A stretch of 64,000 nt of DNA, taken from the NCBI GenBank assembly GCA_017631435.1, contig JAGBTG010000031.1, forward strand, positions 62,001-126,000. Direction: 5' to 3'. Shown in pieces: positions 8,022 to 16,151 of this stretch (its first letter is position 1; each line of letters begins with the position of its first letter). Both the position numbers and the translations under genes were made by a program. The DNA comes from Bacteroidales bacterium. GTDB lineage: Bacteria > Bacteroidota > Bacteroidia > Bacteroidales > UBA932. The notes beneath the pieces are model-generated. The model worked only from the letters and a program-made list of their open reading frames with translations. It was not told the DNA's origin and made no database searches.

Positions 8022-9737
8022 ATGAAAAAGATTGTTTCTTTAGTTGCGGCATTGTTATTTACAGGCAGTGCAATGTTTGCGCAAACTCCTCAGAGGGAGG
8101 AAATTGCAAATCAGATTGACCAATATGTACAGCAGGTGATCAGTACCTGGAAGATTCCTGGTGCAGCGGTAGCGTTCTCGTTGGATAACGAGCCGTTGCT
8201 TATAAAGGGATACGGTGTTAAGGAGGTACGTCCGGAAGATGGAACAGGTTTCAGGGGTATCCCTGCATCGGACCGCAGTGTTGCCAGTGGCGGTGTACCA
8301 GGAGTTGTGAACACTCCAGGTGAGCCTATAGATGAGAATACAGTGTTCCAGATTGGTTCAGTTTCAAAATCATTCACCTCTACCATTATGGGACAGCTTG
8401 TGGATGAGGGACTTGTAAAATGGACAGATACTGTTAAAAACATTCTTCCGGATTTCAAGTACTATGATCCTTATGTAACTGAGAACATGCAGCTTATAGA
8501 TGTAATGACTCACCGCACCGGAATTGGCGGACAGGTTGGAACATATTTCCCTAACCTTGGTTACGACCGCGAGGACTGCTACAAGATGCTTGCCCTTATA
8601 AAACCTGCATACTCGTTCAGAGGGGCATACCAGTACAATAACTCAACATTCCTTATTGCTGAGAAGATCATTGAGAAGGTAACCGGCAAGAGTTGGGAGG
8701 AGAACCTTCAGGAGAGGGTTTTCAACAAGGTGGGCATGAAGAGTTCATCTGCCAATGCAGAGGGATATGCCGCTTCAAAGAACGTGGCTACTCCTCACGA
8801 TTACAGATTTACTACAGTTGAGCTTGCCAAGGCACAGTTCCCGGAGCTTGTAAAAGTGGCTCCAGAGACAAAAGGTGAGATTGTTACCCTTCCTCTTTAC
8901 GGAGACGAGCAGGCACTTTACTGGCTTACAGGTGTAGGCCCTGCCGGCAGCATCAACTCAACAGTAACCGATATGTTGCGTTATGCGCAGATGCACATGA
9001 ACAACGGCTACATCGTAGACAAAGTATACGCAAAGAAAGATGTGCAGGGGGCCCCTTCTGCTTGCGATACTACCAGAATCATGTCTGAGAAGGCTATGAG
9101 AAAACTTCATCAGGGTGTTACAATCACTTCACAGAACGACAACCGCACAACCCTTTATGCGCAGTGCTGGTTTGTGGAGCAGAACAACAGATACAGACTT
9201 TACTTCCATACAGGTACCACATGGGGAATGACAGCAATCTGCTTCTTTGTCCCTGAGATTAAACTGTCGGGAGTAATGCTTTCAAACTGTGAGATGGGGT
9301 CAAATCCAAGATATGCAGTGATGTACAAGCTGATAGATCTTGTAATGGGCCTTGAGGGCAAAGACTACAACAAGGAGTATTTTGATGCCTATATGGCCTC
9401 CAACACAAGCAGCTGGGAGAAGAACCATCCAAGCAAGCAGGAGTTGAAACCTGCCCTTCATCCCGACAAATCTCTTGTAGGAGAATACTCTAAGGATGAG
9501 TTGTTCGGCGATGCAAAGATTACCAAAGAGAAAGGTGAACTTTATATCTCCCTTGGCAAGAAAGGATACAAGAACAAGCTTGTGCACATTGATGGAAATA
9601 CCTGGCATTTCCGCAGCGACGGATATGCATTCCCTGTTGAGTTCTCATTTGATGAGAAGGGCAAGAAGGCTACAGGTTTTGTAGTGAAATTCCCTAACGG
9701 AGAGGAGAACAGCATTGGCGGTTGGGTACGTAAATAA
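8022..9737 (+). CDS. Exported serine hydrolase, class C beta-lactamase/PBP4-like fold
   Basis: A 571-residue protein with a signal peptide (residues 1-20, cut after MFA). The catalytic S-x-x-K is SVSK at 113-116, the Y-x-N motif is in YQYNNSTF near 205, and the third motif is HTG in YFHTGTTWG near 400. The C-terminal ~100 residues form a beta-rich domain of the DUF3471 type. Homologues include D-amino-acid-specific peptidases and esterases, so the substrate is open. An extra loop sits between the first strands and the SVSK helix (about 73-102). A -7-like box TATATTTG lies at 7950-7957. The next gene follows after 17 bases, so they are probably co-transcribed. Confidence 0.9.
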   Translation: MKKIVSLVAALLFTGSAMFAQTPQREEIANQIDQYVQQVISTWKIPGAAVAFSLDNEPLLIKGYGVKEVRPEDGTGFRGIPASDRSVASGGVPGVVNTPGEPIDENTVFQIGSVSKSFTSTIMGQLVDEGLVKWTDTVKNILPDFKYYDPYVTENMQLIDVMTHRTGIGGQVGTYFPNLGYDREDCYKMLALIKPAYSFRGAYQYNNSTFLIAEKIIEKVTGKSWEENLQERVFNKVGMKSSSANAEGYAASKNVATPHDYRFTTVELAKAQFPELVKVAPETKGEIVTLPLYGDEQALYWLTGVGPAGSINSTVTDMLRYAQMHMNNGYIVDKVYAKKDVQGAPSACDTTRIMSEKAMRKLHQGVTITSQNDNRTTLYAQCWFVEQNNRYRLYFHTGTTWGMTAICFFVPEIKLSGVMLSNCEMGSNPRYAVMYKLIDLVMGLEGKDYNKEYFDAYMASNTSSWEKNHPSKQELKPALHPDKSLVGEYSKDELFGDAKITKEKGELYISLGKKGYKNKLVHIDGNTWHFRSDGYAFPVEFSFDEKGKKATGFVVKFPNGEENSIGGWVRK

Positions 9738-9754
9738 TCTTAAAATTACATAAT

Positions 9755-10507
9755 ATGAAAAAACTTTTATTACTTGTGCTGGCAGTGGTTTTGGCCAGCG
9801 GAGCATACGCTCAGAAGATTGTAGGCCTTTCTTCAAAGGCACGTTCAGGTGAGGCAGCAGCAAACTCAACCTATGTAAACGCAGTGAGAATGGCAGGAGG
9901 TGTTCCAATCGTAATCCCTATGACCACAGACGACAAGCAGATTGACGCAATCCTTAATGTTATTGATGCCCTAATAATGACCGGTGGCGAGGACCTTGCT
10001 CCACTGGAGTATTATGGCGAGGAGCCTCATCCAAATCTTGGCGAGGTTGTTCCGGCAAGGGATGCGTTTGATGTGAAGTTGATTAAGAAGGCTGTTGCCA
10101 AAGGTATTCCTGTATTGGGTATCTGCCGCGGTGTTCAGGCTATGAACGTGGCATTCGGCGGTACTTTGTATCAGGATATCCCTACCCAGCTTCCTACATA
10201 CAGCATCCAGCACTCACAGGATGCTCCTGGCAGCCTTGGTACACACAGCATTACCATTGACAAGAATTCTGAGTTGTACAAACAGGTGGGCGTTGAGAAA
10301 ATTGCAGTAAACAGTTTCCACCACCAGGCAGTGAAGGATGTTGCTCCGGGCTTCAAGGCTACAGCATATTCTAAAGACGGATGTGTTGAGGCAATTGAGA
10401 AAATTGACAATCCAAAAGTTTGGGGCGTACAGTTCCATCCTGAGCACCTTGTAAACGGCAAGGATGCCAAGAATTTCGTTGGTATCTTCAAGGCGTTGTT
10501 GCAGTAG
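9755..10507 (+). CDS. Exported class I glutamine amidotransferase-like hydrolase (PuuD/peptidase C26 family)
   Basis: A 250-residue protein of the gamma-glutamyl-GABA hydrolase family. The nucleophile is C124 in GICRGVQAMN; the His/Glu pair is H228/E230 in GVQFHPEH. Cytoplasmic relatives cleave gamma-glutamyl bonds. Here a clear signal peptide (residues 1-19, cut after AYA) points to the periplasm, where gamma-glutamyl links occur in peptidoglycan stems and extracellular peptides. The gene lies 17 bases after an exported serine hydrolase. Substrate is inferred, not shown. Confidence 0.88.
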   Translation: MKKLLLLVLAVVLASGAYAQKIVGLSSKARSGEAAANSTYVNAVRMAGGVPIVIPMTTDDKQIDAILNVIDALIMTGGEDLAPLEYYGEEPHPNLGEVVPARDAFDVKLIKKAVAKGIPVLGICRGVQAMNVAFGGTLYQDIPTQLPTYSIQHSQDAPGSLGTHSITIDKNSELYKQVGVEKIAVNSFHHQAVKDVAPGFKATAYSKDGCVEAIEKIDNPKVWGVQFHPEHLVNGKDAKNFVGIFKALLQ

Positions 10508-10543
10508 GATACAGACAACTCTGATCCTGTAAGGATAAAATAA

Positions 10544-10650
10544 GAATACAGACATTAAAGGTAACTGCTCGAAGTCTCCTCTACTTCGTCATTCCTGCGG
10601 AATAACTCGTAACCGTCGAATAATGCAGTCACCTTTAATGTCTGTTATTC
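10544..10650. repeat. Long inverted repeat in the intergenic region (25-26-bp arms, ~56-bp centre)
   Basis: The left arm 10544-10568 (GAATACAGACATTAAAGG then TAACTGC) is the near-perfect reverse complement of 10625-10650. The only differences are one extra base and one G/A change. The centre carries smaller hairpins such as GAAG..CTTC (10571-10587) and ATTCC-TGC-GGAAT (10591-10603). No open frame. It could be a folded RNA, a processing signal or a small mobile-element remnant. Confidence 0.7.
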
Positions 10651-10717
10651 TTTTGTACTTTGACCATTCAGTAGTGATTTGTTCCCGTGGAGGGGGAATG
10701 TTGCCGCCTGGGCACAA

Positions 10718-10742
10718 AAAAGGCGACCGCGAGTCGCCTTTT
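10718..10742. terminator. Rho-independent terminator between converging genes
   Basis: Perfect 10-bp stem AAAAGGCGAC / GTCGCCTTTT with a 5-base loop CGCGA. The A-run on one side and T-run on the other let it act in both directions, for the gene ending at 10507 (plus) and for malQ ending at 10747 (minus). Confidence 0.9.
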
Positions 10743-10746
10743 CTGT

Positions 10747-13158
10747 TTATTGTCGGGAAGCAAGTTCCTTAACTTTTTCGTTGAAGCCGGAGGATGCAAG
10801 CATATCCTCAATGTTGATGTGCATGCGGTATCTCCAGTAGTGGTTAGGGTTGCCCGGGTCGTTGATCCTTTCGGTAGCGGCATCACCTTTGCGGAGTGAG
10901 CCGTCAACTGAGAGCCAGTCCTGCAGCGGAAGGATTGCCAGCATGCTTGGGGCAGCCATGTTTGTGGCAATGGTGGCAGAGCACTCCTGTGGGGTTGCAT
11001 CGCCGGTGCCGTTGCGCTCTCCAAGCCACATTCTCATTGTAGGACAGTCGTGGGTACTTGTGGTACATACGCTCAAGTAAGGGTAGGTGGCAGGGTTGCC
11101 TAATCCCACGCCCAGCTCTTTTGGCATAATCTGCAGTTCCAGAGAGAGAATCTTGAGGTTGTTCATGCATCTGGTAACGGACTCGTTGAGCATTCCAAGG
11201 TCCTCGCCGCAGGTGAGCATGTTGGTGGATGCAATCAGCTGCTGGAGCTTTTTCATGGCATTGCTGTACCAGAAGTCGTTGTGCCTCTGGTAGAAGTAGT
11301 AGTGGTGCAGATGTCTGTAAGACTCCTGTGCGTTGTGGCTCAGGTGGTTGAATGCCAAGGTCTGTTCGCCGCCAATCATCGGGTGGTATTTCCCTTTGCT
11401 GTACGGGTCCTCAACAAAGAGTCCCAACTCTTCCACATTGCTGAATCCCCACGATGCCAGTTCCTCTTCAGACAGCGGGTATGCAGGTGAGAAATGTCCC
11501 CACATGCCGCTCTTGTACTCTATAGGTGTCTCCCAGATTCTGAAGAATCCCAGGATGTGGTCTATACGGTAGGCGTCAAAGTAGTTTGCAAAGTGGGTGA
11601 AGCGGTTTTTCCACCAGGTGTAGTTGTCTTTGGCCATCTCGTCCCAGTTGTAGGTTGGGAAGCCCCAGTTCTGGCCGTCGGCCGAGAAGAAGTCTGGTGG
11701 TGCGCCTGCCTGCTGGGTAAAGTTGAACAGGTGCGGGTATTGCCATGCCTCCACGCTGTCCCTTGAGATTCCAATAGGTATGTCACCCTTAACTGCAACC
11801 CCTTTGCTGTGGGCGTACTCCTTGGCACCGCTCATCTGCAGGTGCAGGTGGTACTGCACAAAAATCCAAAAATGTACCTCTGTATACAGCGGACTCCCTT
11901 TTGCAGTCATCTTCCCGATGATGTCCCACGAGAACTCAGCATATTCTCCCCACTCCCTGAAGTTAGCAGTGCCGAACTGGTCTCTCAATGCGCAGAAGGT
12001 GGCATATGGGAGCAGCCACTCTTTGTTGTTCTTGGAGAATGAGTAGAACTCAGGCTGGGCAAAGGTATCCTCCTTTTCCTGCTGGTAGAGGGCACGGAGG
12101 AATTTCATTTTTGATTTCCAGACCTGCTCGTAATCCACAAACTCCAGGCTGTTGAGCTTGGCGCACTCCTGGTCCATCTGTTTTGCCAGGGAGGTATCCT
12201 TAAGTTCCCCAATGCCCTTTAGGTTGATGTATATGGGGTGCAGCGCCAGGGTGGAGATGCAGTTGTACGGATACGAGTCTCTCCAGGTAAGGTGTGCAGT
12301 GGTGTCGTTTATTGGAAGGAGCTGGATCATTGACATTCCTGTAAGGGATGCCCAGTCTGCCATCTTCCTCAGGTCTGAGAAGTCCCCAATTCCGTGGCTC
12401 TCTGTGCTTCTCAATGAGAATACAGGTATGGCCACTCCGCTGAAGCGGGGGTTGCCCTGGTTGAAGTCTGCTCCGCAGTATTCTTTTATTACTGTGCTGT
12501 GCTTTAGTATCTTAGGTAGCGGAAGTTCCCTGTTGTAGCGGTCCTCCCAAACGATTGAACCGTCGGGATACTTTATAAGGAATTTGAATTCCCAGCTATC
12601 TCCCTCCTCTTTGGTTATCTCAAAACTCCTTTCCCATTTGAGACATTCCATCCTGCGCAGAGGTTTGGCCTGTGCAGGGTCCCATGCTCCCAGTTTGGGT
12701 GATGAGCCGCAGATGTGTACCTGGGCCCCTTTGGGAACGTTGGGTACGGCTACCCTTATAATCAGCTCGTTGGTGTGGATATGGGTTTGTGTATATGGCC
12801 AATTGTTGCAGGCGAAGAAAACCTCAGAAAAAGGTGCAGAAAGGAACGGTGCATCTACCGAGTTGCCCTGCCACTGGTCGAATGTTGTGATATCTTTGGT
12901 TGAGGAGTTGAGGGCGATGGTTCTCCCTTTGCCGGCCTCGTAGTGGATGCCGCTCTCCCCCTTAATAAAGTATCTGTAGGAAATTACCCTCTCCTTTTTA
13001 AGGTTGCAACTTATCTCTCCCTCCCATTTTCCGGGGGCGGTACATGCAAGTTTGAGGGCCTTTTTTATATCGTTGTTCCCAAGGGAGTCTGTGGAGCCGG
13101 TAATGTAGAGCTCCTCTCCCCAGGAGGTGTTGTATTCTATATTGAATTTGATTGTCAT
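10747..13158 (-). CDS. malQ: 4-alpha-glucanotransferase with two N-terminal starch-binding modules
   Basis: Amylomaltase (GH77) of 803 residues that transfers alpha-1,4-glucan chains in cytoplasmic maltodextrin or glycogen metabolism. Two CBM20-like modules come first (about 1-95 and 130-225; each starts with a beta-strand and a GSxxxLGxWD-like turn). The catalytic domain runs from about 238. The nucleophile is D533 in AYRIDHILGFF, and the acid/base glutamate is in CGEDLGML. The layout with two CBMs and an insert matches Bacteroidota MalQ and plant DPE2. No signal peptide. It is last in a tight minus-strand operon, 3 bases after the flippase-like gene. Confidence 0.95.
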   Translation of the reverse strand: MTIKFNIEYNTSWGEELYITGSTDSLGNNDIKKALKLACTAPGKWEGEISCNLKKERVISYRYFIKGESGIHYEAGKGRTIALNSSTKDITTFDQWQGNSVDAPFLSAPFSEVFFACNNWPYTQTHIHTNELIIRVAVPNVPKGAQVHICGSSPKLGAWDPAQAKPLRRMECLKWERSFEITKEEGDSWEFKFLIKYPDGSIVWEDRYNRELPLPKILKHSTVIKEYCGADFNQGNPRFSGVAIPVFSLRSTESHGIGDFSDLRKMADWASLTGMSMIQLLPINDTTAHLTWRDSYPYNCISTLALHPIYINLKGIGELKDTSLAKQMDQECAKLNSLEFVDYEQVWKSKMKFLRALYQQEKEDTFAQPEFYSFSKNNKEWLLPYATFCALRDQFGTANFREWGEYAEFSWDIIGKMTAKGSPLYTEVHFWIFVQYHLHLQMSGAKEYAHSKGVAVKGDIPIGISRDSVEAWQYPHLFNFTQQAGAPPDFFSADGQNWGFPTYNWDEMAKDNYTWWKNRFTHFANYFDAYRIDHILGFFRIWETPIEYKSGMWGHFSPAYPLSEEELASWGFSNVEELGLFVEDPYSKGKYHPMIGGEQTLAFNHLSHNAQESYRHLHHYYFYQRHNDFWYSNAMKKLQQLIASTNMLTCGEDLGMLNESVTRCMNNLKILSLELQIMPKELGVGLGNPATYPYLSVCTTSTHDCPTMRMWLGERNGTGDATPQECSATIATNMAAPSMLAILPLQDWLSVDGSLRKGDAATERINDPGNPNHYWRYRMHINIEDMLASSGFNEKVKELASRQ

Positions 13159-13161
13159 AGT

Positions 13162-14154
13162 TTAGTTAGTTTGGCTGATGCGCTTTTTCCACATGCTCAT
13201 GCTTATGAGCGAGGCTGCTCCGCACAAAATCATCACCAGTGCCTGGGCCTCATGTGAAATGGTGGCAAACACAACTCCGGTAGTCTGTGAAATGCCGTAT
13301 ACGCTGGCAAGTGCAAGGCTTACAATAAAATGGTATGCCCCCAGACCTCCCTGTACGGGTACAACCCATCCGAATCCCCCAATTATCATAAGGAAAAGGG
13401 CATCAGTGGCCCCCAGGTGTCCCACTTGCGGGAATGCATAGATGGTTGTAAGGCTGGTAAGCCAGTATGTAAGCCAGATAAAGAGTGTGTAGAGGAGGAA
13501 CATCCATTTCTCCTGCATCCTGAATGCAGAGAGGACACCCTCGGCAAGCCCTTTGGCTATGCGGAGGATCTTCCCGACAATTGAAAATTTGGAAATGGTA
13601 TGTCTGAAGAACCACACTGCGGCAACAGCTATGAGCAGCAGGGTACCTGCGACGACTGCAGGCCACAGCAGTGAACTCATTTTGCCAAAAAGGGGCTGGG
13701 TGATCTCCTCCTGTATGAATGTGCCGAACTCACCCCATTTGAATACCAGCAGAAGAACCATCCACAGCAGCAGACAGACCATATCCAGGCTGCGCTCTAT
13801 AACTACAGAGCCCAGGGTGCGTTCGAATGATACTTTTTTTGTCTTGGCGATTACCCCGCAACGGGCCACTTCTCCTGCCCTTGGGAATATGAAGTTGGTA
13901 AGGTTGCCTATGTTTATTCCGTCAAAGGATTCCCTTACGGTAACTTCCCTGTTGATGGAGCGGAGCAGAAGTCTCCAGCGGAGTGCCCTGCCCAGGAACC
14001 CGAGGATTCCAATTGCCATTGAGGCCATTATCCACCACCAGTTGCAGCTGCGCAGGCCGTAAATAAAGTCGCTCCATTTGACCCCTTTGAAGGAGAAATG
14101 GAGCAATACACCTGCCAGTGCAAGGAAAGCGAGGTACTTTAGCGCCTTGCGCAT
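13162..14154 (-). CDS. Lysylphosphatidylglycerol synthetase TM-region/UPF0104 flippase-like membrane protein
   Basis: A 330-residue polytopic inner-membrane protein with about eight hydrophobic segments. ARCGVIAKTKKVSFERTLGS and VIERSLDMV in the first half form the typical conserved block of the UPF0104/LPG_synthase_TM family, whose members include the flippase part of MprF. No catalytic aminoacyl-transferase domain is attached, so a lipid-translocating or glycolipid role is more likely than lysyl transfer. It lies 3 bases downstream of panD and 3 bases upstream of malQ, so it is co-transcribed with both, though no functional link is apparent. Confidence 0.85.
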   Translation of the reverse strand: MRKALKYLAFLALAGVLLHFSFKGVKWSDFIYGLRSCNWWWIMASMAIGILGFLGRALRWRLLLRSINREVTVRESFDGINIGNLTNFIFPRAGEVARCGVIAKTKKVSFERTLGSVVIERSLDMVCLLLWMVLLLVFKWGEFGTFIQEEITQPLFGKMSSLLWPAVVAGTLLLIAVAAVWFFRHTISKFSIVGKILRIAKGLAEGVLSAFRMQEKWMFLLYTLFIWLTYWLTSLTTIYAFPQVGHLGATDALFLMIIGGFGWVVPVQGGLGAYHFIVSLALASVYGISQTTGVVFATISHEAQALVMILCGAASLISMSMWKKRISQTN

Positions 14155-14157
14155 AAG

Positions 14158-14508
14158 TTATACCAGTTTGTTGGTTACAGAGTCTGGGAATACAACTTTT
14201 GGTTTGAAAGTTGAAGCCTCCTCCGGTGTCATCTGGGCATATGCCATGATGATTACAAGGTCGCCAATTGCAAATCTGCGTGCAGCAGCACCGTTAAGGC
14301 AGATTTTGCCGCTTCCTCTCTCGCCTTTGATCACGTATGTGTCTATTCTCTCGCCGTTGTTGATGTTTACAATGGTAACTTTCTCATTTTCATAAAGTCC
14401 TGCCGCCTCAACAAGATCTTCGTCAATTGTAATGCTGCCAATGTAGTTAAGGTTGGCCTCGGTTACACTTACGCGGTGGATTTTAGATTTAAGAATTTCA
14501 AGTAGCAT
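14158..14508 (-). CDS. panD: Aspartate 1-decarboxylase
   Basis: A 116-residue pyruvoyl enzyme that makes beta-alanine from aspartate for pantothenate. The self-cleavage site is G24-S25 in NYIGSITID, which yields the pyruvoyl group on the alpha chain. The GERIDTYVI and NGAAARRF segments carry the conserved Arg/Tyr and the active-site wall. Length is normal. It follows panC by 3 bases in the same operon, so beta-alanine synthesis and its condensation with pantoate are co-expressed. Confidence 0.97.
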   Translation of the reverse strand: MLLEILKSKIHRVSVTEANLNYIGSITIDEDLVEAAGLYENEKVTIVNINNGERIDTYVIKGERGSGKICLNGAAARRFAIGDLVIIMAYAQMTPEEASTFKPKVVFPDSVTNKLV

Positions 14509-14511
14509 AGG

Positions 14512-15351
14512 TTATCTGATTTTAATATTGTCAATTAGTCTAACAGGGCGTGCATAAACTGCGCACCACAACTGCACTTTCTGTGCGTCATCCCACGATG
14601 TTACAGGTTTGAGCATATCTGCATCCACAAGCTCAATGTACTCTGTCTCAAGTTCAGGGTTTGAGTCAATTTCTTTTGTTACAGCCTCAATTACCTGAGC
14701 AGGGCTCATGCTCTGCGAGTACTCAACAGCTTTCTGAAGGCATTTGTAGATGTGGGGTGCTGCCTCCCTCTGTGCAGGGGTAAGCAAGGTGTTGCGGGAA
14801 CTTTTTGCAAGTCCGTCCTCCTCACGCAATGTAGGGCACTGAACAATCTCCAAAGGATAGTTCAGGGTCTTTACAAAGTACTTGATGATTGCAACCTGCT
14901 GGAAGTCCTTCTCACCAAAGAATGAGAAATGCGGTTTGACAATGTCAAACAGGCGGGTAACCACCTGTGCCACACCGTTGAAATGTCCCGGTCTGCGTGG
15001 CCCCTCGCCATATGTGTCAAGGCCTCCGAGGTCAAATACCCTCTCGTCGGGAGTAGGATAGATGTCAATTACCCTTGGGGCAAATGCAATGTCCACTCCA
15101 CTTGCCTCAAGGAGTGCACAGTCTGCCTCAAGTGTCCTTGGGTATGTTGCAAGGTCCTGAGGGTTGTTGAACTGTGTAGGGTTTACAAATATGCTTACTA
15201 TAGTGTGTTTGCATCTCTTTACAGACTCCTCAACCAATGAGATGTGTCCCTGGTGCAAGGCACCCATAGTTGGCACAAAACCAATACTGTCCTGGTGCTC
15301 AAGGGCTGCTCTTGCCTGTATGAATTCGTCTAAAGTTTTAGCTACGATCAT
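14512..15351 (-). CDS. panC: Pantothenate synthetase
   Basis: ATP-dependent ligase of pantoate and beta-alanine, a Rossmann-fold nucleotidyltransferase. FVPTMGALHQGHISL carries the HxGH nucleotide motif, GEKDFQQ is the family signature, and LAKSSRN corresponds to the KMSKS-like loop. The frame extends 8 codons further upstream, but MIVAKTLDEF at 15351 is the natural start for the family (280 residues). A -7-like box TAGGTTTG lies on the minus strand at 15373-15380, just upstream. First gene of panC-panD-flippase-malQ. Confidence 0.96.
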   Translation of the reverse strand: MIVAKTLDEFIQARAALEHQDSIGFVPTMGALHQGHISLVEESVKRCKHTIVSIFVNPTQFNNPQDLATYPRTLEADCALLEASGVDIAFAPRVIDIYPTPDERVFDLGGLDTYGEGPRRPGHFNGVAQVVTRLFDIVKPHFSFFGEKDFQQVAIIKYFVKTLNYPLEIVQCPTLREEDGLAKSSRNTLLTPAQREAAPHIYKCLQKAVEYSQSMSPAQVIEAVTKEIDSNPELETEYIELVDADMLKPVTSWDDAQKVQLWCAVYARPVRLIDNIKIR

Positions 15352-15429
15352 GTCTAATGTATTTACAAACTGCAAACCTACAAAAAAATATAATATCCGC
15401 CATAATTTGAGTGGAAAATGGGGAAAGTC

Positions 15430-15460
15430 CTTGGATATGCCGCTTTTTTTTTTACATTTG
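15430..15460 (+). promoter_or_regulatory. Probable Bacteroidales promoter for the duplicated cassette operon
   Basis: CTTG at 15430-15433, 19-base spacer, TACATTTG (TAnnTTTG) at 15453-15460, located 23 bases before the ATG at 15483. This matches the -33/-7 arrangement of the primary sigma factor in Bacteroides, although the -33 box is CTTG rather than TTTG. Confidence 0.65.
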
Positions 15461-15482
15461 AAACAATAAAAACCTTTTGCTT

Positions 15483-16139
15483 ATGAAGCGCTTTTTCTTG
15501 CTCGTTGTATTTCTTGCAATGGTTCCTGCCTTACTCTTTTCGCAGGATGGGAATGTTGATGTTTCCAAGTGGGATGCTGCCATTTTCAGGGGACCGGTTG
15601 TGGAGGCGTACCCTCATTATGTAAGGGGTACGGCGTATTTGAATTCATCTGAGTTTCAGAAGGAGATGGTAGTGTATAACAGGAAGCTTTACTATAATGT
15701 GAAGCTGAACCTGGATGTGTTCAGGGATATTGTGTGTGTAATGGTTCCCGAGAGCACTATTGAGATGGTGCTTGACAGTCCATTGGTGAAAAGCTTTACC
15801 CTAAACGGAAAGGAGTTTGTGAATGCATCGGGGACTGAGGGGCTTGAGAGGTCTTTCTATGAGAAGCTTTATGGAGGGGGAAACATGCTGCTCAAGGAGA
15901 CAGTGAAGAGATATCACAGGGTAGACAAAGGAAATGTGGAGTTCTATTCTACAGTAAAGTACTTTTTGGTGAAGGATGGCAGGGCTGTGCGAGTGAAGGG
16001 TATGAAGGCGTTCAAGAAGCTTTATCCGGAGAAGAAGAAGGCGTTGAGGAAATACAGGATAGAGTTGAGCCATACAGACCAGGATCTCAATAATGAGATG
16101 CTATATATTGCATTGGCAAAGTTTGCTGACAACAGCTAA
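15483..16139 (+). CDS. Exported protein of unknown function, cassette copy 1 gene 1
   Basis: A 218-residue protein with a signal peptide (residues 1-20, LLFSQ at the cut). The mature part is beta-rich and contains DAAIFRGP, YHPHYVRGTAYL-like and YNRKLYYNVKLNLD segments. These recur in its paralogue at 21794-22492 (NAAIFRGP, YNGVKYEGVELNLN). Both end in a Lys-rich helix and YFLVKDGR/YFLIKDRH-type strands. I know no function for this family; similar small exported proteins occur beside TonB receptors in Bacteroidota. ATG 15483 is preferred over an upstream TTG. It is followed after 12 bases by its receptor gene. Confidence 0.7.
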   Translation: MKRFFLLVVFLAMVPALLFSQDGNVDVSKWDAAIFRGPVVEAYPHYVRGTAYLNSSEFQKEMVVYNRKLYYNVKLNLDVFRDIVCVMVPESTIEMVLDSPLVKSFTLNGKEFVNASGTEGLERSFYEKLYGGGNMLLKETVKRYHRVDKGNVEFYSTVKYFLVKDGRAVRVKGMKAFKKLYPEKKKALRKYRIELSHTDQDLNNEMLYIALAKFADNS

Positions 16140-16151
16140 AAGAGGGGTGCT

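Noticed and set aside
10544..10650. Integron attC site
   Set aside because: The size and inverted-repeat layout fit, but the GTTRRRY/RYYYAAC end motifs are absent and there is no integrase or cassette array.
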